A model generated the notes under the pieces. It had not been told where the DNA came from, made no database searches, and saw nothing but the letters and a program-made list of their open reading frames with translations. A program made the position numbers and the translations under genes. Shown piece after piece: positions 6,460 to 14,390 of a stretch of DNA of 14,948 nucleotides. How positions within the stretch are numbered: the stretch's first letter is position 1; each line of letters starts with the position of its first letter. Location: assembly GCA_964395915.1 (NCBI GenBank), contig CAYNDB010000063.1, forward strand, positions 1 through 14,948, in the 5' to 3' direction. This DNA is from CAYNDB01 sp964395915 (GTDB taxonomy: Bacteria > Nitrospinota_A > UBA7883 > JAJRTC01).

Positions 6460-7929
6460 ATGACCGATCTTTGTTCGCTCACCATTCACGAGCTTTCCGA
6501 TAAACTATCTTCCGGAGAAACCACCAGCGAAAATGCTGTTCAGGCATATCTTGACCGAATCGCTGTTGTAGACCCAAAAGTAAACTCTTACGTAACCGTA
6601 GCCGCCGAAGAGGCTTTGCGCCAGGCGCGCGAAGCGGATAATAAACGTTCGGAAGGAGAGGGCGGCCGCTTGCTGGGCGTCCCTGTCGCGTTAAAGGACC
6701 TGATTGCGACCAAAGGTATCAGGACCACTTGTTCTTCAAAGATTCTCGATAACTTCATCCCGCCGTATGACGCTTTCGTAACAAAAAAATTGCGCGAGGC
6801 CGGAGCTGTGATATTGGGCAAGACGAACATGGACGAATTCGCCATGGGTTCGTCGACAGAGACGAGCCACCATGGAATTACCCGCAACCCGTGGAACCTG
6901 GAGACGATTCCTGGAGGATCATCGGGTGGCTCTGCGGCGGCTGTTGCGGCGGATTTGTGCGCCGGGTCGTTCGGGTCGGACACTGGCGGGTCTATACGCC
7001 AGCCTGCCGCGCTTTGCGGAATCGTCGGGATGAAGCCGACGTATGGCAGGGTGTCCAGATTCGGTCTTATAGCTTTCGCGTCGTCACTCGACCAGATCGG
7101 CCCGATGACGAAGGACGTTGAGGATTGCGCAATATTAATGAACGTTGTCGCCGGGCATGACTCTATGGACTCCACATGCGCGAATGTTCCTGTCGCCGAT
7201 TACACTGCCAATCTTGGCAAAGGCGTTAAAGGAATGAAGATAGGTGTGCCGGATGAATATTTCGTTGACGGTATGGACCCGGAAGTGGAGAAGCTTGTTC
7301 GTGACTCCATTGCCGTTCTGGAAGGTGAGGGCGCGGAAATAATTCCCATCTCCCTGCCACATACGAAATATGGGGCGCCCGCTTATTACGTCATCGCTCC
7401 GGCGGAGGCGTCCTCCAACCTTGCGAGATACGATGGCGTAAAATACGGTTTCCGCGCTGAGACCGATGGCGACTTGAACGAGATGTATTCCGCAACACGG
7501 ATGGAAGGGTTCGGGACGGAGGTAAAACGCAGGATAATGCTTGGCACATATGCGCTTTCGTCCGGATATTACGACGCATACTATTTAAAAGCGCAGAAGG
7601 CCAGAACGCTGATTAAAAACGATTTTGTCGAGGCGTTTAAAAACGTTGATGTGATCGTAACGCCAACCACTCCTTCGCCAGCTTTCGGTATCGGAGAAAA
7701 AACTGACGACCCGTTGCAGATGTATCTTTCCGACATTTTTACGATCAACTGCAACCTTGCCGGAATTCCCGGTCTATCCACACCGTGCGGTTTTAGCGGG
7801 AATGGCCTGCCAGTTGGGTTGCAGGTCCTTGGAAATTATTTCGAGGAATCGACGTTGTTGCAAGTGGCGCAGGTGGTTGAATCGAAAATGTACGCGAACG
7901 CAAACAAGCCGGAAAAATCTTTAACGTGA
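6460..7929 (+). CDS. gatA: Asp-tRNA(Asn)/Glu-tRNA(Gln) amidotransferase subunit GatA
   Basis: The product has 489 residues, full length for GatA. It is the glutaminase subunit and an amidase-signature enzyme that releases ammonia from glutamine for transfer to tRNA-bound Glu or Asp. The Ser-cisSer-Lys triad is complete: K79 in 'VALKDLI', S154 in 'PGGSSGGSAAAVAA' and S178 in 'GSDTGGSIRQPAA'. The C-terminal 'NLAGIPGLSTPCGF' followed by 'GLPVGLQVLG' is also typical. The ATG at 6460 has no clear Shine-Dalgarno and probably depends on coupling to gatC, whose stop is 6 bases upstream. gatB does not follow; the next gene is convergent, so gatB must be elsewhere. The 3' end is 3 bases from the stop of the opposing dehydratase gene. 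Confidence 0.97.
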   Translation: MTDLCSLTIHELSDKLSSGETTSENAVQAYLDRIAVVDPKVNSYVTVAAEEALRQAREADNKRSEGEGGRLLGVPVALKDLIATKGIRTTCSSKILDNFIPPYDAFVTKKLREAGAVILGKTNMDEFAMGSSTETSHHGITRNPWNLETIPGGSSGGSAAAVAADLCAGSFGSDTGGSIRQPAALCGIVGMKPTYGRVSRFGLIAFASSLDQIGPMTKDVEDCAILMNVVAGHDSMDSTCANVPVADYTANLGKGVKGMKIGVPDEYFVDGMDPEVEKLVRDSIAVLEGEGAEIIPISLPHTKYGAPAYYVIAPAEASSNLARYDGVKYGFRAETDGDLNEMYSATRMEGFGTEVKRRIMLGTYALSSGYYDAYYLKAQKARTLIKNDFVEAFKNVDVIVTPTTPSPAFGIGEKTDDPLQMYLSDIFTINCNLAGIPGLSTPCGFSGNGLPVGLQVLGNYFEESTLLQVAQVVESKMYANANKPEKSLT

Positions 7930-7932
7930 AGC

Positions 7933-8946
7933 CTATCTTTCTCCGTACATTTTTTCGTAATAGTCGCGGTATGCGCCAGAGGTTACGCTATCGAGCCATT
8001 TCCGGTTCTGTTCGTACCAGTCAACCGTAGAGCGCAACCCTTCATCGAAAGATATCGTTGGACGATATCCAAGCTCATCCTGAATTTTTGTGAAGTCCAT
8101 GGCATACCGAAGGTCGTGCCCGGGACGGTCTTTCACAAACGATTTTAAGGAAGCGGATTTTCCCATGATCTCAAGAAGCTTATCGGCCACATCGATATTT
8201 TTTAGTTCACAGCTGGCGCCTATATTATATATTTCTCCAGTCCGACCATTTTTCAGCACAAGGTTTATAGCGTGGCAATGGTCGTTTACATGTATCCAGT
8301 CCCGCACATTTTCACCTTCGCCATATATCGGCACAGGTATGTCGTTGCGAAGATTGTTAATGAACAACGGTATAAGCTTTTCCGGAAATTGATTTGGCCC
8401 GTAGTTGTTCGAGCATCTTGTGATAATGACCGGCGTTCCAAAAGTGCGGTGGTAGGATAGGGCAAGCATATCCGCCGCAGCTTTCGAAGCTGAGTATGGG
8501 CTGGAAGGATTTAGCGGAGTCGTTTCCGTAAACGCAGGGTCGTTGGGCCCAAGCGATCCATAAACCTCATCTGTGGAGATTTGAATAAATCGCTCAATAT
8601 CAAAGCGCCGTACTTTTTCAAGAAGCGAAAACACTCCCATCGCGTTTGTTTGCATGAACTCGGCTGGATCGGTTATTGATCTGTCGACATGCGATTCCGC
8701 CGCAAAATTTATAACAGCGTCGAAACTGTTATCCGTAAACAGCTTTTCTAAAAGTGTATCGTCGGTGATGTCGCCACGGATGAATGTGTGCCGTTCATTG
8801 TCGATAGCAGGCGCCAGGTTTTCCAGAGCTCCGGCGTATGTGAGCTTGTCTAGGCTTACGATTTCATCTTCGGAATGTTCGAGCAGTCTTTTGAGAACGT
8901 AGGCGCTCCCGATAAATCCGGCGGAGCCTGTTACGAGCAGTCTCAC
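7933..8946 (-). CDS. rfbB: dTDP-glucose 4,6-dehydratase
   Basis: The product has 337 residues, normal for RfbB/RmlB. It is a short-chain dehydrogenase-type enzyme that converts dTDP-D-glucose to dTDP-4-keto-6-deoxy-D-glucose in the cytoplasm, the entry to dTDP-deoxysugars for surface polysaccharide. The NAD-binding GSAGFIG is at residues 7-13. The catalytic T125-D126-E127 in 'STDEVYGSLG' and Y151/K155 in 'SPYSASKAAAD' are present. Other family blocks are 'FAAESHVDRSI', 'RCSNNYGPNQFPEKLIPLF' and 'GEGENVRDWIHVNDHC'. The start is GTG at 8946, overlapping the TGA of the upstream cupin gene as GTGA, so translation is coupled. No rmlA or rmlD homologue is adjacent. Confidence 0.95.
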   Translation of the reverse strand: MRLLVTGSAGFIGSAYVLKRLLEHSEDEIVSLDKLTYAGALENLAPAIDNERHTFIRGDITDDTLLEKLFTDNSFDAVINFAAESHVDRSITDPAEFMQTNAMGVFSLLEKVRRFDIERFIQISTDEVYGSLGPNDPAFTETTPLNPSSPYSASKAAADMLALSYHRTFGTPVIITRCSNNYGPNQFPEKLIPLFINNLRNDIPVPIYGEGENVRDWIHVNDHCHAINLVLKNGRTGEIYNIGASCELKNIDVADKLLEIMGKSASLKSFVKDRPGHDLRYAMDFTKIQDELGYRPTISFDEGLRSTVDWYEQNRKWLDSVTSGAYRDYYEKMYGER

Positions 8947-9404
8947 CCGTCTTTACGGCTCCAGTCGTAATCGATATGGTTATCGTAAGGATCGATCCTG
9001 TATTCGTCAGGATTGTCACGGTTGTATGGCTCGGTGACAAAGTTCAAAACCATCGCTTCCGTTTTAGAAATACATTTGAAGCCATGGATCACTCTGGCCG
9101 GTATGCGTAAAACAATCATGTTATGTTCGCCGAGAAAAAATTCGTTTATCTCGCCATGGGTAGGGGAGTCTTCCCTGCCATCGTAGAGAGCGACTTTCAT
9201 CATTCCACTTAACACGGTAAAATGGTCGTCCTGATGATTATGATGGTGCCACGCTTTTACAACGCCCGGATATGCGGTGGTTATGTAGACCTGCCCGAAA
9301 TTATTATAAATTTCGTCGTCGCAACGAATGATTTCCATCAACCGGCCACGTTCATCCGGTATAACTTTTAACTGCTTTATTATTACTCCGTCAATCAGAG
9401 TCAT
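8943..9404 (-). CDS. rfbC: dTDP-4-dehydrorhamnose 3,5-epimerase family cupin
   Basis: The product has 153 residues, the short form of the RmlC family (classical RmlC is ~180). The cupin core is visible: 'PDERGRLMEIIRCDDE', 'NFGQVYITTAYPGVVKAW', the His-rich 'HHHNHQDDHF' at residues ~53-62, then 'SGMMKVALYDGREDSPTHGE', 'IPARVIHGFKC' and the ending 'DPYDNHIDYDWSRKDG'. RmlC enzymes epimerise C3 and C5 of dTDP-4-keto-6-deoxyglucose, the product of the downstream dehydratase. The 4-base overlap with that gene supports a shared pathway. The short form may act on another keto-sugar or catalyse a single epimerisation or isomerisation, so the symbol is by family. Upstream DNA has no clear promoter. 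Confidence 0.8.
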   Translation of the reverse strand: MTLIDGVIIKQLKVIPDERGRLMEIIRCDDEIYNNFGQVYITTAYPGVVKAWHHHNHQDDHFTVLSGMMKVALYDGREDSPTHGEINEFFLGEHNMIVLRIPARVIHGFKCISKTEAMVLNFVTEPYNRDNPDEYRIDPYDNHIDYDWSRKDG

Positions 9405-9460
9405 TCAAAAATTCCCAAGGCTAAATGGTGTCACCAGTATATTACACATGACGCATTAAA

Positions 9461-9790
9461 CTAACTTTTCAGAAGTCTTGTCCATATCAGCCAACCAAAA
9501 ATGATGAAAAACGAAGTAATGGCCAAAATAAACGGTCCGGGAGAGGAGATATTATCATTTTTGAGGATTACGAATGTGACAAACAGATATCCTGTAGTTG
9601 GGATATATATAATCAGCTTTTGGCCGAGCTCCGAGGTTCTGCTATATGCGGTAAGGCCGATGACAATAAGCAGGGGGCCCAGAACAAAAGGGTTTAATAG
9701 TACCTCGACAGGGTCAGCTCTTTCCAGCCAATTCATCAAAAGGTCGAAATCGCAGTTTGCGTAGAAATATTTAATATTTTCGATCAACAT
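9461..9790 (-). CDS. three-helix membrane protein of unknown function
   Basis: The product has 109 residues and is not a family I recognise. Three hydrophobic segments are clear: residues ~30-48 ('LLNPFVLGPLLIVIGLTA'), ~59-76 ('LIIYIPTTGYLFVTFVIL') and ~85-103 ('GPFILAITSFFIIFGWLIW'). The N-terminal ~28 residues are polar and acidic, with no signal peptidase site, and the end is basic (RLLKS). It is probably an inner-membrane protein. It lies 56 bases upstream of the cupin gene on the same strand and may share a transcript with it. The ATG at 9790 has only a weak ribosome-binding site. Confidence 0.65.
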   Translation of the reverse strand: MLIENIKYFYANCDFDLLMNWLERADPVEVLLNPFVLGPLLIVIGLTAYSRTSELGQKLIIYIPTTGYLFVTFVILKNDNISSPGPFILAITSFFIIFGWLIWTRLLKS

Positions 9791-10017
9791 GCTGCCGTGA
9801 TTTTCTTTTTATTAAACTTAACTCGTAAATTTTACAATAATTTGGGGTAATGATGTCTGCAAATGTGTTATTTGCCGAAACTTCGTGACAAAGCCCCCTC
9901 TGGGCTATCTTCCGATAAGATATATTATGTAAACTAGCTCCTGCGGCGAATCGTTGGTCCTTCGAATTACATTCGATAGCGGGATTCGTTCCGCTTTGAG
10001 ATCAGCTTCGTGTCATT
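9791..10017. other. intergenic region before a gap, no gene seen
   Basis: About 230 bases lie between the membrane-protein start and the second gap. I see no convincing gene, tRNA or repeat of the families found elsewhere. It contains the promoter side of the leftward membrane-protein gene and a short hairpin, AGCCC (9892-9896) with GGGCT (9902-9906), lacking a T-tract. The last ~60 bases before the gap may belong to something cut by it. Confidence 0.5.
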
Positions 10018-10117
10018 NNNNNNNNNNNNNNNNNNNNNNNNNNNNNNNNNNNNNNNNNNNNNNNNNNNNNNNNNNNNNNNNNNNNNNNNNNNNNNNNNNN
10101 NNNNNNNNNNNNNNNNN
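10018..10117. other. assembly gap of 100 N
   Basis: Exactly 100 N, so the true length is unknown. Unlike the first gap, the 55 bases on each side are not duplicates. It removes the 3' end of the M14-family gene and whatever followed. Confidence 0.95.
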
Positions 10118-11116
10118 ATGCTTTCCGTTCAGTCGTTCCATGAAATAGCAGAGACAGTCTTGTCGCACTATTTCGCAGTTGCGGGTGAACATGGCGGGTG
10201 TGACTTCCTTAAGAAGGCGCACTTTTCCATCTTCCAGGTCTAAATATATCTCGCCTACTTCCTTCCCCATTTCGTCCCACACCTCAAGGAGCGTGGAGTT
10301 TCCTTCCGCCACATTGCCAAGAAATGAGCCTGCCGGCATGCTCCTGAAATTTAGATGATCAAGATCATCGCGTAGATTTAGAGCAAAACCGTTGCCACCG
10401 TATCCGAAAGTGATGTTGGGGGCGATCTTTACTGTAGCCACTGTATGAAAAAGGTGAAGGTCATGGTCGTGAACCGGGTAGTCTGGCACATGCTCAAGGC
10501 GCAACAGAGCATCTAGGAAATCGCTGGCGTGCTTTGCGCCATATTCGTTACCCGGCAACCCGCATTCCACAGTCACTGATGGGCATATATCAGCAAAGGC
10601 CGCTGATTGGGTGCCGAGCGGTTTAATATAGTGCACAACGGTTCGGCTGAAAATGGTGGCCAGTTGGAAAAAAGGATTTTCCTTTTTGGGCACAGCGGCA
10701 TGATGCGGGTTCAACCCTGTATTGTTGTGGATGTCAATACTGGCGAACGGCTCAAGTTTTCGAATCTCGTCGACTATCAGCCCCATCATCGCATGGATAT
10801 TGGTATCGCCTGAACACCAGCACCTGTTGTAATCTGGCTGACCGTCCAACAATCTTTTGCCATGCGCGGCCGCATCGACGTTTGCGATAAAAATCGATAG
10901 AGCTCTTGGAAGCTTCTTCCCTTCGTATTTCTTTAATAGACCCTGGACGGCTTGAAGCCCGGTGACTTCGTTGCCGTGTTGGAGAACGGACACAAATAAT
11001 GGATTTGCGCGTTTGCCCCTAAGATGAATCAAGGTCGGGCTATTAAGAATGTCGTACAAACGCGCCGCGGGAGTTTCCAGCAATCCTTCAGGAATGTAAT
11101 CAATGATGTTAAGCAT
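10118..11116 (-). CDS. M14-type succinylglutamate desuccinylase/aspartoacylase family zinc hydrolase, 3' partial
   Basis: There are 333 residues before the gap; the end 'DCLCYFMERLNGKH' suggests only a few are missing. Zinc ligands fit the aspartoacylase/AstE branch of M14: H48 and E51 in 'VLQHGNEVTG', and a later His in 'ASIDIHNNTGLNPHHA'. 'PDYNRCW' corresponds to the Asn-Arg substrate-binding segment, and 'VTVECGLPGN' contains the likely catalytic Glu region. Members hydrolyse N-acyl amino acids or amide/isopeptide bonds, and the substrate here is unknown. The gene starts 6 bases after the stop of the GCS2-like ligase gene, so both are probably co-translated. I infer that the hydrolase processes or recycles the ligase product. 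It is a cytoplasmic protein with no signal peptide. Confidence 0.8.
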
Positions 11117-11122
11117 TACGAT

Positions 11123-12556
11123 TTACACCGGCCACTCATGTACAGGCGCTCCGTTTTTTTGTCGTTCGTAGTATGCGGCGGTAAGCTCTTTCGACCCGCA
11201 CTTGTGTTTTGCCAAATACGCTCTCTGCCATGCGGTTCCGGTTTTCCCGCTTATCGCCCTTCTCTCGATAATACCAAGATATAGGCTGATGTCATCATTG
11301 TCCAACCCCAGCGTTTTGAGTCCGCTTTCAGCCAGCGGCAATAGTTCGTCGATTATCAGGTACTTGATGGATATCTTTTTGCCTTCGCTCCATCGAACAT
11401 CGGCGCCAAGCCCGTCTTTCGCCGCTGAATAGAAGTTTGCCCTGGCGTGGGCGAATGGAATTACTTTTTCCAGCGGAGGAGTAATGGTGGAGAGCGCTTC
11501 GGCAAGGCCATAATAAAACGCCGCGTTAGCGATAGTGTCCATAAGGCTCGGCCCGGATGGTATCACCCTGTTCTCTATTCTCAGGTGATGCGTCCCGTCG
11601 TCGGAAAATCCTATCAACGCCCTGTTCCAGCGCCAGATAGTTCCGTTGTGCAGTCTTACATGAGAGAGCCGGCTAATATCGTCATCAAAATTCATCGGCA
11701 AAAGAGTTTCATATTTTTCCAGATTCTCTTTGAAAATTTCCATCAATGATTCATGCATATAGTCACAACCCAAGGTGACCCTGTTGGGAGCGCAATCCCC
11801 TACCCTTCCCTCACTGTTTTCCGCCAGAGATTGTTCGAATACAGGGATACGGGTCTCGGCCCATAAATCCTTGCCAAACATGAAAGGTGAATTGGCGGTC
11901 ACCGCCACAATAGGAGCCGAAGCTATTACAGAAGCGTTATAGAACCTGACCGCTTTACTGAAACCGACCTGAAACTGTATCTGGAATGCGGCAGTCGCGG
12001 CTTCGAGCATTACGCTGGAATGTTCGAGACGAAGCCTTTCCCTGCCTTGTATGTCGATAGTCACCGGGGCGCCTTCGCGTCTTTGTATGACCTGGTCGTT
12101 CAACGCTCGATAACGTTTCATCCTGGACATGTTTTGCGGAACAAGCTGCGATTCTCTAACGGTTGGCAGGATACCGGCCATTATCAGCTTCGCGTCAAAT
12201 TGTTTGGCCACCTCGTTGCAATTATCCCAGGTTTTTTCAAGTTCTTTATGCATTTTGCTCAAGGCGTTTTCCGTAAGTTTATACGGGACCGTGTTCAGCT
12301 CCACGTTGAACATGGCAAGCTCAGCTCCCACCAAAGGATCGTTTAGCGCTTCAAGATATTCCACATTTATAGGGGTGGGATTGTAATCCTTGTCAACGAG
12401 CCATGCTTCAAGCTCAAATCCGCCTATGCCATGTTTGTTTGAAAACGCTCGTTTAGCGAAATAGTTTTCAAGCAGGACAGTCTCCTGCTCCATGCTTTCC
12501 TTAAAAAGAACAAAGTCACTCTTCGTAAAATGGGATGTTTCGATTTCCTGCCCCAT
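11123..12556 (-). CDS. glutamate-cysteine ligase family 2 (GCS2) homologue
   Basis: The product has 477 residues and belongs to the GCS2 / glutamine-synthetase-like carboxylate-amine ligases, which use ATP to join a gamma- or alpha-carboxylate to an amine. Visible blocks: 'GIGGFELEAWLVDKDYNPTP' (residues ~43-62) with the Glu pair that binds Mg-ATP, 'AMFNVELNTVP', 'RLRLEHSSVMLEAATAAFQI', 'HNGTIWRWNRALIGF', 'HHLRIENRVIPSGPSLMDTI' and the end 'GAPVHEWPV'. It is longer than YbdK (~370). An AGGA lies ~10 bases upstream of the ATG at 12556. Pairing with an M14 hydrolase suggests a gamma-glutamyl or other amide-linked small metabolite; glutathione precursor synthesis is possible but unproven, since no glutathione synthetase gene is adjacent. 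Confidence 0.85.
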   Translation of the reverse strand: MGQEIETSHFTKSDFVLFKESMEQETVLLENYFAKRAFSNKHGIGGFELEAWLVDKDYNPTPINVEYLEALNDPLVGAELAMFNVELNTVPYKLTENALSKMHKELEKTWDNCNEVAKQFDAKLIMAGILPTVRESQLVPQNMSRMKRYRALNDQVIQRREGAPVTIDIQGRERLRLEHSSVMLEAATAAFQIQFQVGFSKAVRFYNASVIASAPIVAVTANSPFMFGKDLWAETRIPVFEQSLAENSEGRVGDCAPNRVTLGCDYMHESLMEIFKENLEKYETLLPMNFDDDISRLSHVRLHNGTIWRWNRALIGFSDDGTHHLRIENRVIPSGPSLMDTIANAAFYYGLAEALSTITPPLEKVIPFAHARANFYSAAKDGLGADVRWSEGKKISIKYLIIDELLPLAESGLKTLGLDNDDISLYLGIIERRAISGKTGTAWQRAYLAKHKCGSKELTAAYYERQKNGAPVHEWPV

Positions 12557-12695
12557 CCGATACGTCCTTTCCAGACTTGTCTTTTAAAATCACAAATCGA
12601 GCGTTAATTTATATATATACGATTATTTTAAAAGAAAAAGGAGATGGATGACACCTAATAGGCGGGAAGCGTGTCAATCGAGATGTGTCTTAAGC

Positions 12696-13103
12696 TTAAG
12701 CGAGCTTTTCCTTATTCACAAGCTCGCCAATTGAAACGGGGACTCCCTGCTTTATTTCGAGGTTTAGAAACTCGCAATGCACAAGCTCCCCGGCGATACG
12801 CACCAACTTTGTCCATTCCGGACTGTAATCGGTGTCAACAGTGGAAAGCGTAGAGCGTTTATCCTCCCACGGTCTCGAATTCTTGTCGGTCAGGTCAATG
12901 TCGGAAAACACGCATTCTAAAAATACCGGCGTCTTCTCGCGAATTACAAGGCGGGAGATAGTCCCGTCTCCCATTTCACGCGCGTATCCGAAAAACCGAA
13001 ACCACCCTGGATGGAGCATGGACTTCGCTTTTTGCTTTCCATTTCCGTTCCCGGTGACCGCATAAACCATATGATTTTTTTCCATTTTAAGAACTGCCCC
13101 CAT
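12696..13103 (-). CDS. hypothetical protein, 135 residues
   Basis: I do not recognise this protein. It is soluble-looking, without signal peptide or membrane segment. The N-terminus has a Gly/Asn/Lys patch ('TGNGNGKQKAK'), followed by 'HPGWFRFFGYAREMGDGTIS' and strand-like segments such as 'SRLVIREKTPVFLECVFSDI'. The end is 'GVPVSIGELVNKEKLA'. The composition suggests a small beta-rich domain. The start is uncertain: the ATG at 13103 lacks a clear ribosome-binding site, and the ATG six codons in (residue 7) is equally possible. Two in-frame TAA stops lie at its end, in a CTTAAGCTTAAG palindrome (12690-12701). It is 139 bases upstream of the GCS2 gene on the same strand, so it is probably a separate transcript unit or loosely linked. 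Confidence 0.55.
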   Translation of the reverse strand: MGAVLKMEKNHMVYAVTGNGNGKQKAKSMLHPGWFRFFGYAREMGDGTISRLVIREKTPVFLECVFSDIDLTDKNSRPWEDKRSTLSTVDTDYSPEWTKLVRIAGELVHCEFLNLEIKQGVPVSIGELVNKEKLA

Positions 13104-13244
13104 ACAAAACTACAAAACACCTTATCTACCTATCGGAAAATAAAGTTGAAACTTTAGCCGAAGAAAAAATATTTTTGAAAAAATTTTAAACAGAGGGAAT
13201 ACAAGAGGTTGCGAGGATTTTATTTAATGGCTCAACATAATAAA

Positions 13245-13311
13245 TAACTTCTGCCAGAGACGATATGGTCTATTGCGCGGCTACCTGGATTAAGAAAAAT
13301 GGCGGAAGTTA
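13245..13311. repeat. 12-base inverted repeat at the 3' end of the lipoprotein gene
   Basis: TAACTTCTGCCA (13245-13256) and TGGCGGAAGTTA (13300-13311) are inverted copies with one mismatch, separated by 43 bases. The right arm includes the stop codon of the lipoprotein gene. The loop contains a smaller AGAC/GTCT stem. It could act as a long-looped transcription terminator or an mRNA 3' stabiliser, or be the remains of a small element with inverted ends. Confidence 0.45.
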
Positions 13312-14079
13312 CAGGCAGCCGGAACAATCCGCATTCAAGATGCAGGTCATGATAGAGCTGTCACCTTGCTTATGCAAGAGGATAAAACTGCTGGGGTCTT
13401 GTGAACATTGGATGTTACTGGCGGTACCCACTGAGGAAATATTAACCTGTATCCGTACGTCATCAAAGATATACATATCTCCATTTTCAACATTAGCGGC
13501 GGTCATATCTCCGCCGCCAGCCAGCGTATCAGTTATGGATCCTATGAGAAAGGGGGGCGATCCAGCATATCCGCTTCCCGTGACATCCACGTCGAGAACC
13601 CCGTCAAACGCCCACTTGCCACTTTCAGTCATCAACGATACAAATGTCCTGGTCAGCCCTTCAGAGCGCACATCGGCGCCACCAGACCCGGTCCGATCGC
13701 CAATAACAGTACCCTGAAGTATCGTGTAACCGCCACCAGACCCAACAGAGGAATGGTTGTCATAATATAACTTTACCCCGACCAATGAATCGATCCCTGT
13801 GCCACCACTAAATACAGGGGTAATATCTATCCGTCCATTTTCATCAGTTCTCGTTGTAGTTCCCGCTACCGCTCCTCCCACCTGGGTGGAGAGGGTATCC
13901 GCTTGTGAGTTCGCATTTTCTAGCAAGCTTTCCACGATTTCTTGCCCTTGCGCGTCAATATTGCTGGTCGTTGCGCTACCGGAATCGGAGCTTCCACCAC
14001 CTCCGCCCCCACAGGCGGAAGCCAGGGTTATAAGAGCGACAAAAAGAATAATCTGGATCGAATGCGCTTTAACCGACAT
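13309..14079 (-). CDS. putative lipoprotein with Gly spacer and C-terminal cysteines
   Basis: The product has 256 residues. The N-terminus is a lipoprotein signal: MSVKAH, a hydrophobic core at ~8-19, and the lipobox 'LASAC' with Cys23. Six Gly follow directly (24-29), then a Ser-rich linker, a common spacer on exported lipoproteins. After signal cleavage it should be anchored to the outer or inner membrane facing the periplasm. Residues ~40-220 are Gly/Thr/Asp-rich and strand-like ('GGGYTILQGTVIGDRTGSGG', 'SGKWAFDGVLDVDVTGSGYA'), suggesting a beta domain. Four Cys lie at 225, 246, 252 and 255, ending three residues from one another at the tail, suitable for disulfides or a metal site. GGAG lies about 12 bases before the ATG. 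No known family was recognised. Confidence 0.7.
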   Translation of the reverse strand: MSVKAHSIQIILFVALITLASACGGGGGGSSDSGSATTSNIDAQGQEIVESLLENANSQADTLSTQVGGAVAGTTTRTDENGRIDITPVFSGGTGIDSLVGVKLYYDNHSSVGSGGGYTILQGTVIGDRTGSGGADVRSEGLTRTFVSLMTESGKWAFDGVLDVDVTGSGYAGSPPFLIGSITDTLAGGGDMTAANVENGDMYIFDDVRIQVNISSVGTASNIQCSQDPSSFILLHKQGDSSIMTCILNADCSGCL

Positions 14080-14297
14080 CTTTTATATAACTCCATTGCA
14101 TTGTTTTTACAGCTTGAATCCTGCTAAATTGGGTAAAATATAGATAGCAACCTACCTTAAAGGACTATTTACACCTTATATTATAGCTATCTCACGGCTG
14201 ATATCCACTCTTTGCTTCGTACATTTCCAATATACCAGTATATAGGACAGGTTGATTCTGGTCTTGCCATGTGGGTGGACGTCGCTACTCTACCCTG
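14080..14297. other. intergenic region upstream of the lipoprotein gene, no gene seen
   Basis: This stretch separates the leftward lipoprotein gene from the repeat. It is AT-rich near the gene and should hold the lipoprotein promoter, but no -35/-10 pair stands out clearly enough to mark. No RNA gene or conserved frame is evident. Confidence 0.4.
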
Positions 14298-14375
14298 TCA
14301 TCGCGAGCAAAGCGTGGCGATCCCGATGGAAGAAGTGTGATGCGTTTACCAAAGTACTTCCCATGGGATTGCTTC
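14298..14375. repeat. dispersed repeat, inverted copy of the 5716-5780 core
   Basis: TGTCATCGCGAGCAAAGCG opens the element, and bases 14312-14375 are the reverse complement of 5716-5780 at about 80% identity with one single-base gap (counted by eye). The ends (GCGTGGCGATCCCGAT... and ...CATGGGATTGCTTC) are the most conserved, and the middle has more substitutions. The frame that runs through it has no protein-like features. It directly precedes the rtcB fragment. Confidence 0.75.
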
Positions 14376-14390
14376 AATATCGCAGGTATG

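Noticed and set aside
6588..7175. 195-residue frame antisense to gatA
   Set aside because: gatA is unambiguous with its full catalytic triad; the antisense frame is a codon-bias shadow.
9892..9906. AGCCC/GGGCT hairpin as a terminator
   Set aside because: The stem is only five pairs and no T-tract follows on either strand.
12638..12657. Strong AAGGAG-like site with ATG on the + strand
   Set aside because: The frame stops after four codons and nothing follows; it is probably chance in the AT-rich spacer.
13265..14143. + strand frames of 114 and 150 residues antisense to the lipoprotein
   Set aside because: They mirror the lipoprotein gene, whose signal peptide and lipobox clearly identify the coding strand.
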